Assembly (NCBI GenBank): GCA_041946755.1
Contig: JBHGBB010000205.1
Location: 1-6,657, forward strand
From: JBHGBB01 sp041946755
GTDB lineage: Bacteria; UBP4; UBA4092; JAOAEQ01
Reading direction: 5' to 3'
Length of the DNA: 6,657 nucleotides
The notes below the pieces were generated by a model, which ran no database searches, was not told the DNA's origin, and saw nothing but the letters and a program-made list of their open reading frames with translations. Position numbers and translations under genes: made by a program. Every line of letters begins with the position of its first letter. Position 1 is the stretch's first letter. Positions 6,610 to 6,657 of this stretch are shown here, one piece after another.

Positions 6610-6657
6610 TTACTCTAGCCACTAAACTAGATTAATTTTAGTATATTTATTTTTTAA
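6610..6657. other. AT-rich non-coding end of the window
   Basis: All three minus-strand frames contain stops here, starting with the TAA at 6610-6612 that cuts the TPR frame. No Shine-Dalgarno site or convincing promoter for the TPR gene is visible. The only structure is a 5-base inverted repeat, TCTAG (6614-6618) and CTAGA (6627-6631). Confidence 0.5.

Noticed and set aside
6614..6631. TCTAG...CTAGA inverted repeat as a terminator or insertion end
   Set aside because: The arms are only five bases with an 8-base loop, and there is no adjacent T run in the right place or target duplication.

Overview
All supportable genes in this window lie on the minus strand. They form two transcription groups of a bacterium that I cannot place to phylum. 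The DNA is moderately AT-rich. Three of the five genes have a strong GGAGG Shine-Dalgarno site 8-9 bases before the ATG, and four of the five encoded proteins begin with an apparent export signal or hydrophobic segment. TPR-rich exported proteins, a cyclophilin with an unusual tail and a surface metalloprotease-like protein suggest a large-genome environmental bacterium, perhaps from an uncultivated phylum. That placement is inference.

Right-hand group, read from right to left (about 6609 to 2440): a TPR protein whose 5' end looks cut off; a 704-residue secreted protein with beta-sandwich repeats, an acidic GDGLSRYEEYRGF segment and a C-terminal HELGHGIAIHHH zinc-protease-like motif; and a 309-residue exported protein with a beta-rich middle and C-terminal TPRs. 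Gaps are 54 and 21 bases. The group ends in a clear intrinsic terminator, a 38-base near-perfect palindrome followed by a T run (2375-2416). It therefore looks like one operon making an extracytoplasmic protease-like protein together with helical-repeat partners.

Left-hand group (about 2309 to 1): a predicted sigma70-type promoter, a short REP-like imperfect palindrome in the leader, an exported cyclophilin-type peptidyl-prolyl isomerase with a roughly 75-residue tail, a gap holding five tandem heptamers, and an exported TPR protein that runs off the left edge. This last gene (1-1396) is open for 465 codons without a stop. A chaperone/isomerase beside a TPR scaffold suggests envelope protein folding or assembly, but no pathway can be named.

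No RNA genes, CRISPR arrays, insertion sequences or plus-strand genes were found. The nearest thing to an undescribed system is the right-hand operon (protease-like protein plus beta/TPR partner). It is a candidate, not a demonstrated system.
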